NCBI GenBank assembly: GCA_028345575.1
Contig: JAOMDR010000013.1
Location: 1 to 36,366, forward strand
DNA: 36,366 nucleotides
Source: Candidatus Nitrosopelagicus sp.
GTDB taxonomy: Archaea > Thermoproteota > Nitrososphaeria > Nitrososphaerales > Nitrosopumilaceae
Reading direction: 5' to 3'
In this document: in pieces, positions 15,730 to 22,598 of the stretch
Numbering within the stretch: position 1 is the first letter of the stretch
Layout: each line of letters begins with the position of its first letter
Program-made: the position numbers and the translations under genes
Notes under the pieces: generated by a model
Seen by the model: only the letters and a program-made list of their open reading frames with translations
Database searches by the model: none
Told to the model about the DNA's origin: nothing

Positions 15730-16369
15730 GCCAAAAGTTACTCTTAGTGCTGCAATAACTCTTGACGGAAAAATTGGTCAAAAGAATAAACAAATTGTTC
15801 TGTCCTCTAAGGCTGATAAAATACGGGTTCATAAACTTCGTTCAAAATCTGATGCCATACTTATTGGTAAAAATACTGTAGAGCAAGATGATCCGCTCTT
15901 AACAGTCAGATATGCTAAAGGAAAAAATCCAATTCGAATAATTCTTGATTCTCATGGAACAATCAAAAATAATTCAAGAATAATTAAAACATGTAAACGT
16001 GTTCCAACAATAATTGTAACATCTGAAATTATATCAAAACCAAATCTAAATCGCTTAAGAAAATTACCCGTTGATGTGATTATTTGTGGGAAAAATCAGG
16101 TAAATTTAACAAAGCTTCTGCCAGTTTTATCAAAAAAAGGAATTAAGACTGTACTTTTAGAAGGTGGTGGAATACTAAATCGTTCTTTTTTGAAAAAAAA
16201 TCTAATTGATGAAATGATTATTGCACTAACTCCTTATGTTTTAGGATCAGAAAATACTGTTAGTTTGTTTGAAGGAATGTCTTTTCCAGAATTAAAAACA
16301 AAATTGCCTCTAAAATTAAAAAATGTTCAAAAAAGTGGTAATGAAATTATTTTAAATTATAAAATTTAA
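15716..16369 (+). CDS. arfC: Diaminopyrimidine ribosyl-phosphate reductase (RibD reductase-domain type)
   Basis: ArfC reduces the ribose of 2,5-diamino-6-ribosylamino-pyrimidinone phosphate to ribityl with NAD(P)H. The 217-residue product is a stand-alone RibD C-terminal domain with a dihydrofolate-reductase-like fold: PKVTLSAAITLDGKIG, SKSDAILIGKNTVEQDDPLLTVR, and VLLEGGGILNRSFL are family hallmarks. There is no fused deaminase domain, so the deamination must be done by another protein. The GTG 15716 start is set by a Shine-Dalgarno. The stop overlaps the TFE stop on the other strand by four bases. Confidence 0.92.
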   Translation: MVNSKPKVTLSAAITLDGKIGQKNKQIVLSSKADKIRVHKLRSKSDAILIGKNTVEQDDPLLTVRYAKGKNPIRIILDSHGTIKNNSRIIKTCKRVPTIIVTSEIISKPNLNRLRKLPVDVIICGKNQVNLTKLLPVLSKKGIKTVLLEGGGILNRSFLKKNLIDEMIIALTPYVLGSENTVSLFEGMSFPELKTKLPLKLKNVQKSGNEIILNYKI

Positions 16370-16890
16370 ATTCTTAAATCGCCTTTAATTTGATCAATTT
16401 TCTTTGTAAAGTTTCTTCTCATTTTTTCATGTCTCTTTATGTCTGAATCATCACGTTTTAGAACTTGTCCACATGATGGACATTTAAAAAATAATTCTAA
16501 TGCATCTTCAAATGTTGCTCTTGAACAATCCTCATTACCACAATGGTAAAAGTCTGATGAATTTTCATAATCTAATCTCTTTTGTAATCTATCCAAAATT
16601 TTCTTTTTTTGGTTTTCTATGAAATTTTCAACTTCATCTCTTCTTGAGCGCCATCTGTAGACAAACCAGCCTTTTCTTTCATCTTTTACACGAACACCTG
16701 TAATCAAGCCCTTTCCAAACAAATCATACAATACTCTTCTAACCATGTTAATTCTAAGACCTGTTGAACTAGCAATTTCTTCATCTGTTGCATCTTCAGT
16801 CTTTAACAAAGAACGTGCAACTTTGAGATATTCATCTCCTCCAATCATTGCTGCAATTTTTACAAAAGGGTCTTCATACTTGTCAACCAT
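16366..16890 (-). CDS. tfe: Transcription factor E alpha (TFE-alpha)
   Basis: TFE helps open the promoter and stabilises the RNA polymerase clamp. The 174 residues comprise a winged helix (about 1-85, with ATDEEIASSTGLRINMVRRVLYDL and the GLITGVRVKDERKGWFVYRW wing), a helical linker, and a zinc ribbon (C117, C122, C137, C140). The first cysteine pair is spaced by four residues rather than the usual two. A short charged tail follows. It is 26 bases downstream of trm56 on the same strand. Confidence 0.93.
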   Translation of the reverse strand: MVDKYEDPFVKIAAMIGGDEYLKVARSLLKTEDATDEEIASSTGLRINMVRRVLYDLFGKGLITGVRVKDERKGWFVYRWRSRRDEVENFIENQKKKILDRLQKRLDYENSSDFYHCGNEDCSRATFEDALELFFKCPSCGQVLKRDDSDIKRHEKMRRNFTKKIDQIKGDLRI

Positions 16891-16916
16891 ATTTACTCAC
16901 ATTTTGCCCTCTATTT

Positions 16917-17435
16917 TTACTTTGAAACAACTTTTTTCCCTTTTTTAGTTGGAATAATTTTCCTCACAGAATTATCAAATTTCATATCAAATTGCTTTCC
17001 TTTATGAAGACGATCTAAGACAATTCCCAACGCGCTAATTTCTGAATGTGGTTGATTTGAAACTGATACGTTATAATCAGATTTTTCATAAATTGTTCTA
17101 GGTACCTTTTCTGCTCCCACGACAATCAGAATATTTTGATTTTTTCTAATTTCTTTAGCAACATCATCAATTTTCTCGCCATACATCGTCAAATGAACGA
17201 TTTTGTATTCTTTGATTTTTGAGTTTAGAACTTTTTTCCAGTCCTCAAAAAACTCCACCTCGAATTCTCCCCCCCATGTCTTATTCATTCTTTTAATGGT
17301 ATTCTCAATCTCAGGATCAACTTCATTCATGTAAATTTTAGATGCTCCAAATGCTCTTGCTACCAGTGCAACATGAGTTGTCACTCTATCATCACGTATA
17401 ACTCGTTGTCCAATTCTTAAAACTTCGATCTTCAT
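16917..17435 (-). CDS. trm56: tRNA (cytidine-56)-2'-O-methyltransferase
   Basis: aTrm56 methylates the 2'-OH of C56 in the T loop of archaeal tRNAs. The protein begins KIEVLRIGQRVIRDDRVTTHV, has the SPOUT knot segments VARAFGA, IVVGAEKVP and SNQPHSEISALGIVLDRL, and ends in a basic tail. I start it at ATG 17435 (172 residues), one base after the HflX stop; ATG 17453 would add six residues and overlap hflX. It is probably translated together with hflX. Confidence 0.92.
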   Translation of the reverse strand: MKIEVLRIGQRVIRDDRVTTHVALVARAFGASKIYMNEVDPEIENTIKRMNKTWGGEFEVEFFEDWKKVLNSKIKEYKIVHLTMYGEKIDDVAKEIRKNQNILIVVGAEKVPRTIYEKSDYNVSVSNQPHSEISALGIVLDRLHKGKQFDMKFDNSVRKIIPTKKGKKVVSK

Positions 17436-17436
17436 T

Positions 17437-18507
17437 TTATTCAGTTTTTCCATAAAATCTTTCTTGTAATAGTTGTTTTAGTTCTATTAGATTTTTTCCA
17501 GTAAGTGCTGATATGTCTAAACAATTCTCAATCTCATCAATTTTTAAATTATTCATAATATGCAATATTTTTTTATCATCTATTGTTTCTGATTTATTAA
17601 ATAGAAAAATCATATTTTTTCTTTCTACTCCTAATTCAACTAATGTTTTGTAACAAGTAGAAAATTTCTTTTTCATTAATTCATCATCATCTAGTGAATC
17701 TATTACTAGCAAGATGATGTCTGTAAAAAGTAACTCTTCTAATGTTGATTTAAATGCATCAATCATGTATGCCGGTAATTTACTGATAAAACCTACAGTA
17801 TCTGTGATTAATGAAATTTCTCTTCCAAGCTTTAATCGTCTAGTTGTAGTTGTTAGTGTTGTAAATAGTGATTCACTTCTTTCTTTTGTTTCTCCAGTTA
17901 CATTGTTGAATAGAGTGGTTTTTCCTGCAGATGTATAACCTGCTAATGAAATTGTTTTAAATCCTAATCGGTCTCTTCCTTGTCTGTGTAACGCTCTTTG
18001 TTTTCCTGCTTTTTCCAATTTTCCTTTAATCACTTTACCTCTATTTTTTATGTCATCATAATATGCATCAATGTCATACTTGCCGATTCCCATAAAGCCT
18101 GGTTGTTCTCCGCCCTTTGCCAATCTAACTCGTTCTTTTGCTCTTGCTCTTTCATATCGTAACTGTGCTAACTTTACTTGCAACTTTGATTCTGCACTGC
18201 TTGCTCTACTCTCAAAAATTTCTAGAATTAATGATTCTCTATCTACAATTTCTAACTTTAATTTTCCAGCAAGGCTGTAATTTTGATTCGGTTTCAAAAG
18301 TTCATCAAATACTATGACATCTGGTTTTAATTTCTCAATTTTTTCTTCTAATTCTTCTATTTTTGATTCGGTAATTCCATATTTCCTTTTTTGTAAATTT
18401 TCTACTTTTATCGTATACAGTACGTTGTATTGAGCTGCCTCACACAGGGATTTTGCCTCAGAACTGATATTTTCATTCACATATGTGATTAAAATGCATG
18501 ATTTCAA
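17437..18507 (-). CDS. hflX: HflX-family ribosome-associated GTPase
   Basis: HflX binds the large ribosomal subunit and can rescue or split stalled ribosomes. The 356-residue protein has the N-terminal HflX domain, a basic helical hairpin ([22 protein letters not shown]), then the G domain: G1 GYTSAGKT (190-197), G2 within [10 protein letters not shown]3 DTVGF (236-240) and G4 NKSE (304-307), where Asp of the usual NKxD is Glu. There is no bacterial C-terminal extension. It sits eight bases after the phoU-like gene on the same strand and leads into trm56. Confidence 0.92.
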   Translation of the reverse strand: MKSCILITYVNENISSEAKSLCEAAQYNVLYTIKVENLQKRKYGITESKIEELEEKIEKLKPDVIVFDELLKPNQNYSLAGKLKLEIVDRESLILEIFESRASSAESKLQVKLAQLRYERARAKERVRLAKGGEQPGFMGIGKYDIDAYYDDIKNRGKVIKGKLEKAGKQRALHRQGRDRLGFKTISLAGYTSAGKTTLFNNVTGETKERSESLFTTLTTTTRRLKLGREISLITDTVGFISKLPAYMIDAFKSTLEELLFTDIILLVIDSLDDDELMKKKFSTCYKTLVELGVERKNMIFLFNKSETIDDKKILHIMNNLKIDEIENCLDISALTGKNLIELKQLLQERFYGKTE

Positions 18508-18515
18508 AATTATCT

Positions 18516-19559
18516 CTATTTCTTATTGATGACTTTCTCAATATTCATGTTTAGAACAATTTCTCCAATATCGCTTGCGTATTCGGCAATTCTTCGTATA
18601 TTCTCGGCAATTCGCCTAACTCTGAAAACTTCTTCAGAGTTCTTTGCTTGCTCTAGAGCTTTTAAAACATCATCTTCGTATTTTTTGATCTTACTTGATT
18701 CACTGATTGCATTTTCTGCCTCTAGATAGTCGTTTTTGAATAAAGCTAAACATGTATTGTCTATTGCTGTTAATGCAAACTCATTCATTTTTTCAATGCT
18801 TGTCATTATTTTACCTTTGATTGGTTTTTTGATATCTATCGCATCTTGTGCCAAGGTAACTGCATGATCTCCAATTCTTTCTATATTTTTTACAATTACT
18901 CGATATCCTAAACAATCTCTGGAATTTTTAAAGCCCATTTCTTCAAGCATGTGTTGATTTTCAATAGCTATTGTTAATTGTCTAATAATATAGAAACCAA
19001 ATCTATCTACATCATCATCTGAATTGATTACCTCTTGTGCCAGTTCATCATTGTTTTCTTTTAGTGATAATAGGGCATCTGTTTGCATAGATTTTGCCAT
19101 GGATAGCATTCTTTTGAAAGCACCATCAACTGATAATTCCACTAAATTGATCAATACCTGGACGGTAATTCCATCTGTGGAGTCTGCTGTAATCTCAGAA
19201 CCCATTAGGACTTTTTTTACAGCATTTCTTATTGCAATTCTATGAGTTGGAGAAATTCTTGTTCCTGCTTTTGGTTTTACATTGATTGTTTTAGAGTTTA
19301 GAAAGTATAATGCGATTAATTTTCTAACTATTGTAGATTTGTCATCTTCTGGTGAAATTACAAGATTAGATGATTCATCTACTGAAGATTTTCCAAAATT
19401 AATTGGTTTTACTTCTAGTATGGTACTGCCATTTCTTCCGACTGTAACTTGATCTCCTTGTTTTAGACCTTGGTCTTTAATCCAATCTTTTGGTAATGAT
19501 ACGATGTAAGATGATTTTCCCGTAAACTGGATTTTTCTAATTTGGTCTTTATCTGCCAT
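18516..19559 (-). CDS. PhoU-domain protein with AbrB-type DNA-binding head
   Basis: The 347-residue product starts with a SpoVT/AbrB-type swapped-hairpin domain (about 8-50: [29 protein letters not shown]) and continues with two PhoU three-helix bundles (about 110-210 and 220-335) that carry the acidic metal-binding repeats, for example [14 protein letters not shown] and [17 protein letters not shown]. Archaeal proteins of this build are taken to control phosphate uptake. No phosphate transporter gene is in the window. The upstream intergenic region has repeated GTATCATTT sites that could be its own operator. Confidence 0.9.
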   Translation of the reverse strand: MADKDQIRKIQFTGKSSYIVSLPKDWIKDQGLKQGDQVTVGRNGSTILEVKPINFGKSSVDESSNLVISPEDDKSTIVRKLIALYFLNSKTINVKPKAGTRISPTHRIAIRNAVKKVLMGSEITADSTDGITVQVLINLVELSVDGAFKRMLSMAKSMQTDALLSLKENNDELAQEVINSDDDVDRFGFYIIRQLTIAIENQHMLEEMGFKNSRDCLGYRVIVKNIERIGDHAVTLAQDAIDIKKPIKGKIMTSIEKMNEFALTAIDNTCLALFKNDYLEAENAISESSKIKKYEDDVLKALEQAKNSEEVFRVRRIAENIRRIAEYASDIGEIVLNMNIEKVINKK

Positions 19560-19723
19560 AATCCGCAGTGCTATATAGAATTAATAAATATATGGTTTTC
19601 TTGCAGATCTATGTGTTTTAGTCAAAAACTAGTATCATTTTCCATGATTCTCCCCTCACAAAATCATACTTTTTGTATCATTTTTCACTCAGACTAATAT
19701 TTACGAAATAATTCTCAAAAACT
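19560..19723. promoter_or_regulatory. Divergent promoter region with GTATCATTT repeats
   Basis: This gap serves two divergent genes. TTAATAAATA (19581-19590) lies 27 bases before the phoU-like start, and ACTAATATTTA (19693-19703) about 26 bases before the PUA gene. Between them, GTATCATTT occurs at 19632-19640 and 19675-19683, and the second copy faces AAATCATAC (19661-19669) in an inverted pair with one mismatch and a five-base spacer. An ATCAT/ATGAT pair spans 19635-19648. A shared operator is likely. Confidence 0.5.
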
Positions 19724-20200
19724 ATGGACCCATTTGAAAAAATCTCACATTCAGTTGATGCATTATTTGGAAGTGGTGTTTCAAAGAATATTCCAAAGGA
19801 TATTGATTTCAAAATGTCAAAAAAGACAGGAAGAATTCGAGCCGTTTACCATAACGGTTTATTGCTATTTACTCCACGTACTGATGGAGGAATTGCAATG
19901 TCAATTTATTGCGCAGAACTGTTTTCAAAAAACAAGAAATTCACAAATGATTATTGTATAGAAGTTGATGCTGATTCAAAGCCATTTGTTGAACAAGGAA
20001 AGTCAGTTTTTTGTCAACATGTAAAACGATGTGGATCTAAGATAGAAATCGGCTCAGACGTGCCTATATTTTTCAAAAAACAGATAATTGCTGTTGGAAA
20101 ATCCATTCTTTCCTCAAATATGATAACAACTCAATCTAGAGGCATGGCGATTAGAGTGCGGGATAGTTTAAAATCTCAGACTGATGGAGATCAATCATAA
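19724..20200 (+). CDS. PUA-domain protein linked to NAC
   Basis: The 158-residue product ends in a PUA RNA-binding domain: FTNDYCIEVDADSKPFVEQGKSVFCQHV and VPIFFKKQIIAVGKSILSSNMI, with RGMAIRVRDSL, follow the pattern of archaeosine tRNA-ribosyltransferase and related PUA proteins. The N-terminal 75 residues are a small domain with no enzyme motif I recognise. The TAA overlaps the ATG of the NAC gene, so the two are co-translated. A role in RNA binding connected with translation is inferred from this pairing. Confidence 0.82.
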   Translation: MDPFEKISHSVDALFGSGVSKNIPKDIDFKMSKKTGRIRAVYHNGLLLFTPRTDGGIAMSIYCAELFSKNKKFTNDYCIEVDADSKPFVEQGKSVFCQHVKRCGSKIEIGSDVPIFFKKQIIAVGKSILSSNMITTQSRGMAIRVRDSLKSQTDGDQS

Positions 20201-20547
20201 TGATGGGCGGACGTGGCGGAAATCGCGAAATGCGAAGAATGATGGATAAGATGGGTCTTGATATGGAAGAGATTCAAAATGTCCAAGAAGTAATAATCAA
20301 GACAGATAAAAAAGAGATCATAATTAGCAAACCAACTGTTACCGAGATGAAGGCAAAGGATAACTCGATATTTCAAGTGGTTGCTGAAAATATAGAGGAA
20401 AAAGAGTTAGAGGTTCAAATTTTTAGCGATGATGATATTTCACTAGTAGCACAGCAAGCAAATGTAGATGAAGAAGCGGCCAAAAACGCTTTGGCTGAGG
20501 CTGAGGGCGATCTAGCAAGAGCGATCTTACTACTTACCACAAATTGA
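20200..20547 (+). CDS. nac: Nascent polypeptide-associated complex protein
   Basis: Archaeal NAC binds nascent chains at the ribosome exit as a homodimer. The 115 residues show a Gly/Arg/Met-rich start (MMGGRGGNREMRRMMDKMGL), the NAC barrel (VQEVIIKTDKKEIIISKPTV...FQVVAE) and a C-terminal UBA domain (VAQQANVDEEAAKNALAEAEGDLARAILLL). A second ATG at 20203 is equally possible. It is the distal gene of a two-gene operon with the PUA protein. Confidence 0.95.
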   Translation: MMGGRGGNREMRRMMDKMGLDMEEIQNVQEVIIKTDKKEIIISKPTVTEMKAKDNSIFQVVAENIEEKELEVQIFSDDDISLVAQQANVDEEAAKNALAEAEGDLARAILLLTTN

Positions 20548-20550
20548 AGA

Positions 20551-20560
20551 TTTTAATAAT
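20551..20560 (+). promoter_or_regulatory. TATA-like box of coiled-coil gene
   Basis: TTTTAATAAT is centred about 27 bases before the ATG at 20583, so the gene probably has its own leaderless promoter. Confidence 0.45.
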
Positions 20561-20582
20561 GGAGTGCGAGGTTTAAATCAAA

Positions 20583-20906
20583 ATGAGTCAAAAAGTCGAT
20601 GGAATTATCAATTCATTATCTGAATTAGAATCTGATATTGACTCTGTTAATCTCAGTTTGGCTGATATGAAAAAATCACTAAATTCCATTGCTCAAAAAG
20701 AGATTGATTCACTTTTAGAACAGACTAGAAAAATGGCTACTTCTGAAGCAGAATCTATGATTTCCAATTCAAAATCTAACGCCGAATCAGAATCTCAAAA
20801 AATCACCCAAGACGGCGAGTCCAAAGTTGCTGAAATTAAACAAAAAATTGATTCTAACTTTGATTCTGCAGTAAATGATGCAGTATCTACAATTCTAAAA
20901 TCCTAA
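20583..20906 (+). CDS. Coiled-coil protein, possible A-type ATPase stalk subunit H-like
   Basis: The 107-residue product is almost entirely helical and charged, with long Glu/Lys/Ser/Ala-rich stretches (KEIDSLLEQTRKMATSEAESMISNSK, ESKVAEIKQKIDSNFDSAVNDAVSTIL). The ending with a short hydrophobic V-x-x-I-L segment resembles the H (G-type) peripheral stalk subunit of A-type ATP synthases. No other ATPase gene is in the window, so the assignment rests on general character only; another structural coiled coil is possible. Confidence 0.55.
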   Translation: MSQKVDGIINSLSELESDIDSVNLSLADMKKSLNSIAQKEIDSLLEQTRKMATSEAESMISNSKSNAESESQKITQDGESKVAEIKQKIDSNFDSAVNDAVSTILKS

Positions 20907-20955
20907 ATTTTAGAGACATTTTTGACAACTTATGTAGCAAATTTACGCCCAAAAG

Positions 20956-20965
20956 TACTAAATTT
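20956..20965 (+). promoter_or_regulatory. TATA-like box of RuvC-like gene
   Basis: TACTAAATTT is centred about 26 bases before the ATT at 20986. If it is the promoter, the message would start at that codon. The match to a TATA box is only moderate. Confidence 0.35.
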
Positions 20966-20970
20966 GTTGA

Positions 20971-20991
20971 AGTAATACAAAGAGTATTACT
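20971..20991. repeat. Perfect 8-base inverted repeat at the start of the RuvC-like gene
   Basis: AGTAATAC (20971-20978) and GTATTACT (20984-20991) are exact reverse complements with a five-base spacer AAAGA. It could be an operator overlapping the transcription start, or an RNA hairpin ending the upstream transcript. Confidence 0.55.
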
Positions 20992-21639
20992 CGAATAGAA
21001 ACAGCAAAAATTGGAATCGCCACAGCGTATGGAAAACCCTATTTCAAACTATCCAAAATTTTCAAGGAATTATCCATTCCATTTGATTCAATTCTACCTA
21101 GTGAAATTAATGATTTTGATGGCGATTTAGTAGTCACTACTGAAAAAGAGGCTCCAAAACAAATCTCAATACCTATGTTATTTGATGAAATTATTACTAA
21201 AGATCCAATTGTTGTAAAGGGAATTATAACAAATATGCTCAACTCATCAACTAATTCAAGCAAATTGGTTTTAGGGATAGATCCTGGTCAGAGAATTGGT
21301 GTTTCTGTAACATATTTGGAAAATGAAATCGCTAGGGCATTCTTTGTTTCACTTGATAAATTAATTCATTATTTGATTTCCATTCTGGCAGAATTACCTG
21401 CATCTAGAAAAATTGTTAAAATTGGAAATGGTGATATGAAAACTGCAAACAAAATTCTTCAAATGTTAAACTTACAATTTTGTTCAAAATTTGAAATTGA
21501 GTTTGTTGACGAATCAAGTACTACACTTAAAATTAAAAATCATAATCAACGCGGAAAACGAGATATGTTATCTGCACAATTCATTTCACAACGAAGTGGA
21601 ACTCCAAAATCAATTTTACCACTTTCAATTACTGGTTAG
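20986..21639 (+). CDS. RuvC/YqgF-like RNase H-fold protein with non-standard start
   Basis: The frame is open from 20971 to the stop at 21639, but no ATG, GTG or TTG occurs in it before 21175. Residues coded before 21175 (AKIGIATAYGKPYFKLSKIF, then ELSIPFDSILPSE and VVTTEKEAPK) look like real protein, so I start at ATT 20986 (217 residues). The main domain has LGIDPGQRIGVSVTY, the first strand of RuvC-like nucleases with its catalytic Asp, EFVDESSTT as in YqgF, and KRDMLSAQFIS with the final acidic residue. It may process branched DNA or RNA. The short form from 21175 (154 residues) would lose the N-terminal domain. Activity is inferred from fold only. Confidence 0.65.
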   Translation: MTRIETAKIGIATAYGKPYFKLSKIFKELSIPFDSILPSEINDFDGDLVVTTEKEAPKQISIPMLFDEIITKDPIVVKGIITNMLNSSTNSSKLVLGIDPGQRIGVSVTYLENEIARAFFVSLDKLIHYLISILAELPASRKIVKIGNGDMKTANKILQMLNLQFCSKFEIEFVDESSTTLKIKNHNQRGKRDMLSAQFISQRSGTPKSILPLSITG

Positions 21640-21673
21640 TACAAAGTCCGAAAACACAAAGATATTTATATTT

Positions 21674-21694
21674 AATTTCGTTTTTTTTGAAATT
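21674..21694. terminator. Inverted repeat with T tract after the RuvC-like gene
   Basis: AATTTC (21674-21679) and GAAATT (21689-21694) flank a T-rich loop with eight consecutive T residues. Archaeal termination relies mainly on T tracts, so the run may end the upstream transcript; the symmetry may be chance in such AT-rich DNA. Confidence 0.3.
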
Positions 21695-21770
21695 GATCAG
21701 TTTTTAAATATAAATCAATAAAATATTTACATGAAAAATTGATTTTTTTGTAAAAAATCACGCGATCCGT

Positions 21771-21778
21771 TTTATATA
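21771..21778 (+). promoter_or_regulatory. TATA box of zinc-ribbon gene
   Basis: TTTATATA is one of the best TATA matches in the window. It lies 35 bases before the ATG at 21809, which predicts a leader of about eight bases. Confidence 0.6.
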
Positions 21779-21808
21779 GTTGTAAATTCTATAATATATG
21801 CAAACAAA

Positions 21809-22249
21809 ATGACATGTAAAGGAATCTGTTCTAGATACAAAGCACAAAAACCAGTAGGAACTGGACGTTATGCATCTGGTCAAAGACGATGTCAAATCTG
21901 TGAAATCTTCATTAATTGGGAAGGACTTTGGTGCCCATGTTGTGGTTACCGATTAAGAACCAAACCACGTAATTTGAAGTACAAGGCTAAACTCCGAGCA
22001 CGAGTTGAAGCTGACGCAGCATCTGCCAAATCTCAAACTATTGAGGTAGCACAAGTGGCTACAGTTTCAGCATCATCATCTGATTTTGTTAAAACAACAT
22101 TAGAAACTGCTGTCTCTGAAGGATGGACAAAGACAAAGACCGTTGAAGAACTCAGAAAATCTGAAGAACGCATGACCATCAAAAAGGCAAGAGATCTAGT
22201 AAAAGAAGCATTTGAAGCAAAGTCTGAACCGATAGCAATAAAGGCATAA
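21809..22249 (+). CDS. Cysteine-rich zinc-ribbon protein of the Nitrososphaeria
   Basis: The 146-residue product has an N-terminal metal-binding domain with seven cysteines (C3, C7, C28, C31, C42, C44, C45), including CQIC and CPCCGYRLR, followed by a basic stretch (KPRNLKYKAKLRARVE), an Ala/Ser/Val linker and a charged C-terminal helix. I recall N-termini of this style as recurrent in ammonia-oxidising archaea, sometimes in several copies, but I know no tested function. The strong TATA box and short predicted leader suggest good expression. A DNA-binding or transcription-related role is a guess. Confidence 0.7.
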   Translation: MTCKGICSRYKAQKPVGTGRYASGQRRCQICEIFINWEGLWCPCCGYRLRTKPRNLKYKAKLRARVEADAASAKSQTIEVAQVATVSASSSDFVKTTLETAVSEGWTKTKTVEELRKSEERMTIKKARDLVKEAFEAKSEPIAIKA

Positions 22250-22265
22250 TTGAAAAAGTCTTGTT

Positions 22266-22598
22266 GTGGAAATTGGTTGTAGTACAAAGACAGTTGTTTA
22301 CGATAATCGTACTTTCCTAGTGAATATGCTAAACTTTGAAAATGGTCTAATTCTCTCTATTTCTGAAAATTCACTAAAAATTGGTCCGATGCTAATCTCT
22401 ATTAGCTCAGGTCCTGTACCTTCCACATCTGTCATTATTCCAACCAAATCTGAAGAACTTTTTTTAAAACTACTTGCTGAAAAAATTTCGTCTTTTTTAA
22501 AAGGAATTTGTGTTGTTACTGGAAATTTTGAAAAACCATTAGATAATGAAACCACAAAGCAATTAATGCATGAAATAATTGGAGAAATTAAACAATGA
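22266..22598 (+). CDS. Small alpha/beta protein, possible PAC3-like proteasome assembly chaperone
   Basis: The 110 residues from GTG 22266 predict an N-terminal run of beta strands (STKTVVYDNRTFLVNMLNF, GLILSISENS, GPMLISIS), then a strand TSVIIP, a helix EELFLKLLAEKISSFL, a strand GICVVTGNF and a last helix. This order and the hydrophobic pattern resemble eukaryotic proteasome assembly chaperone 3 (PAC3) compared from memory; it is a fold-level resemblance, not an established match. The TGA overlaps the ATG of the UbiD gene. No in-frame ATG is available upstream, where a stop occurs at 22251. Confidence 0.55.
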   Translation: MEIGCSTKTVVYDNRTFLVNMLNFENGLILSISENSLKIGPMLISISSGPVPSTSVIIPTKSEELFLKLLAEKISSFLKGICVVTGNFEKPLDNETTKQLMHEIIGEIKQ

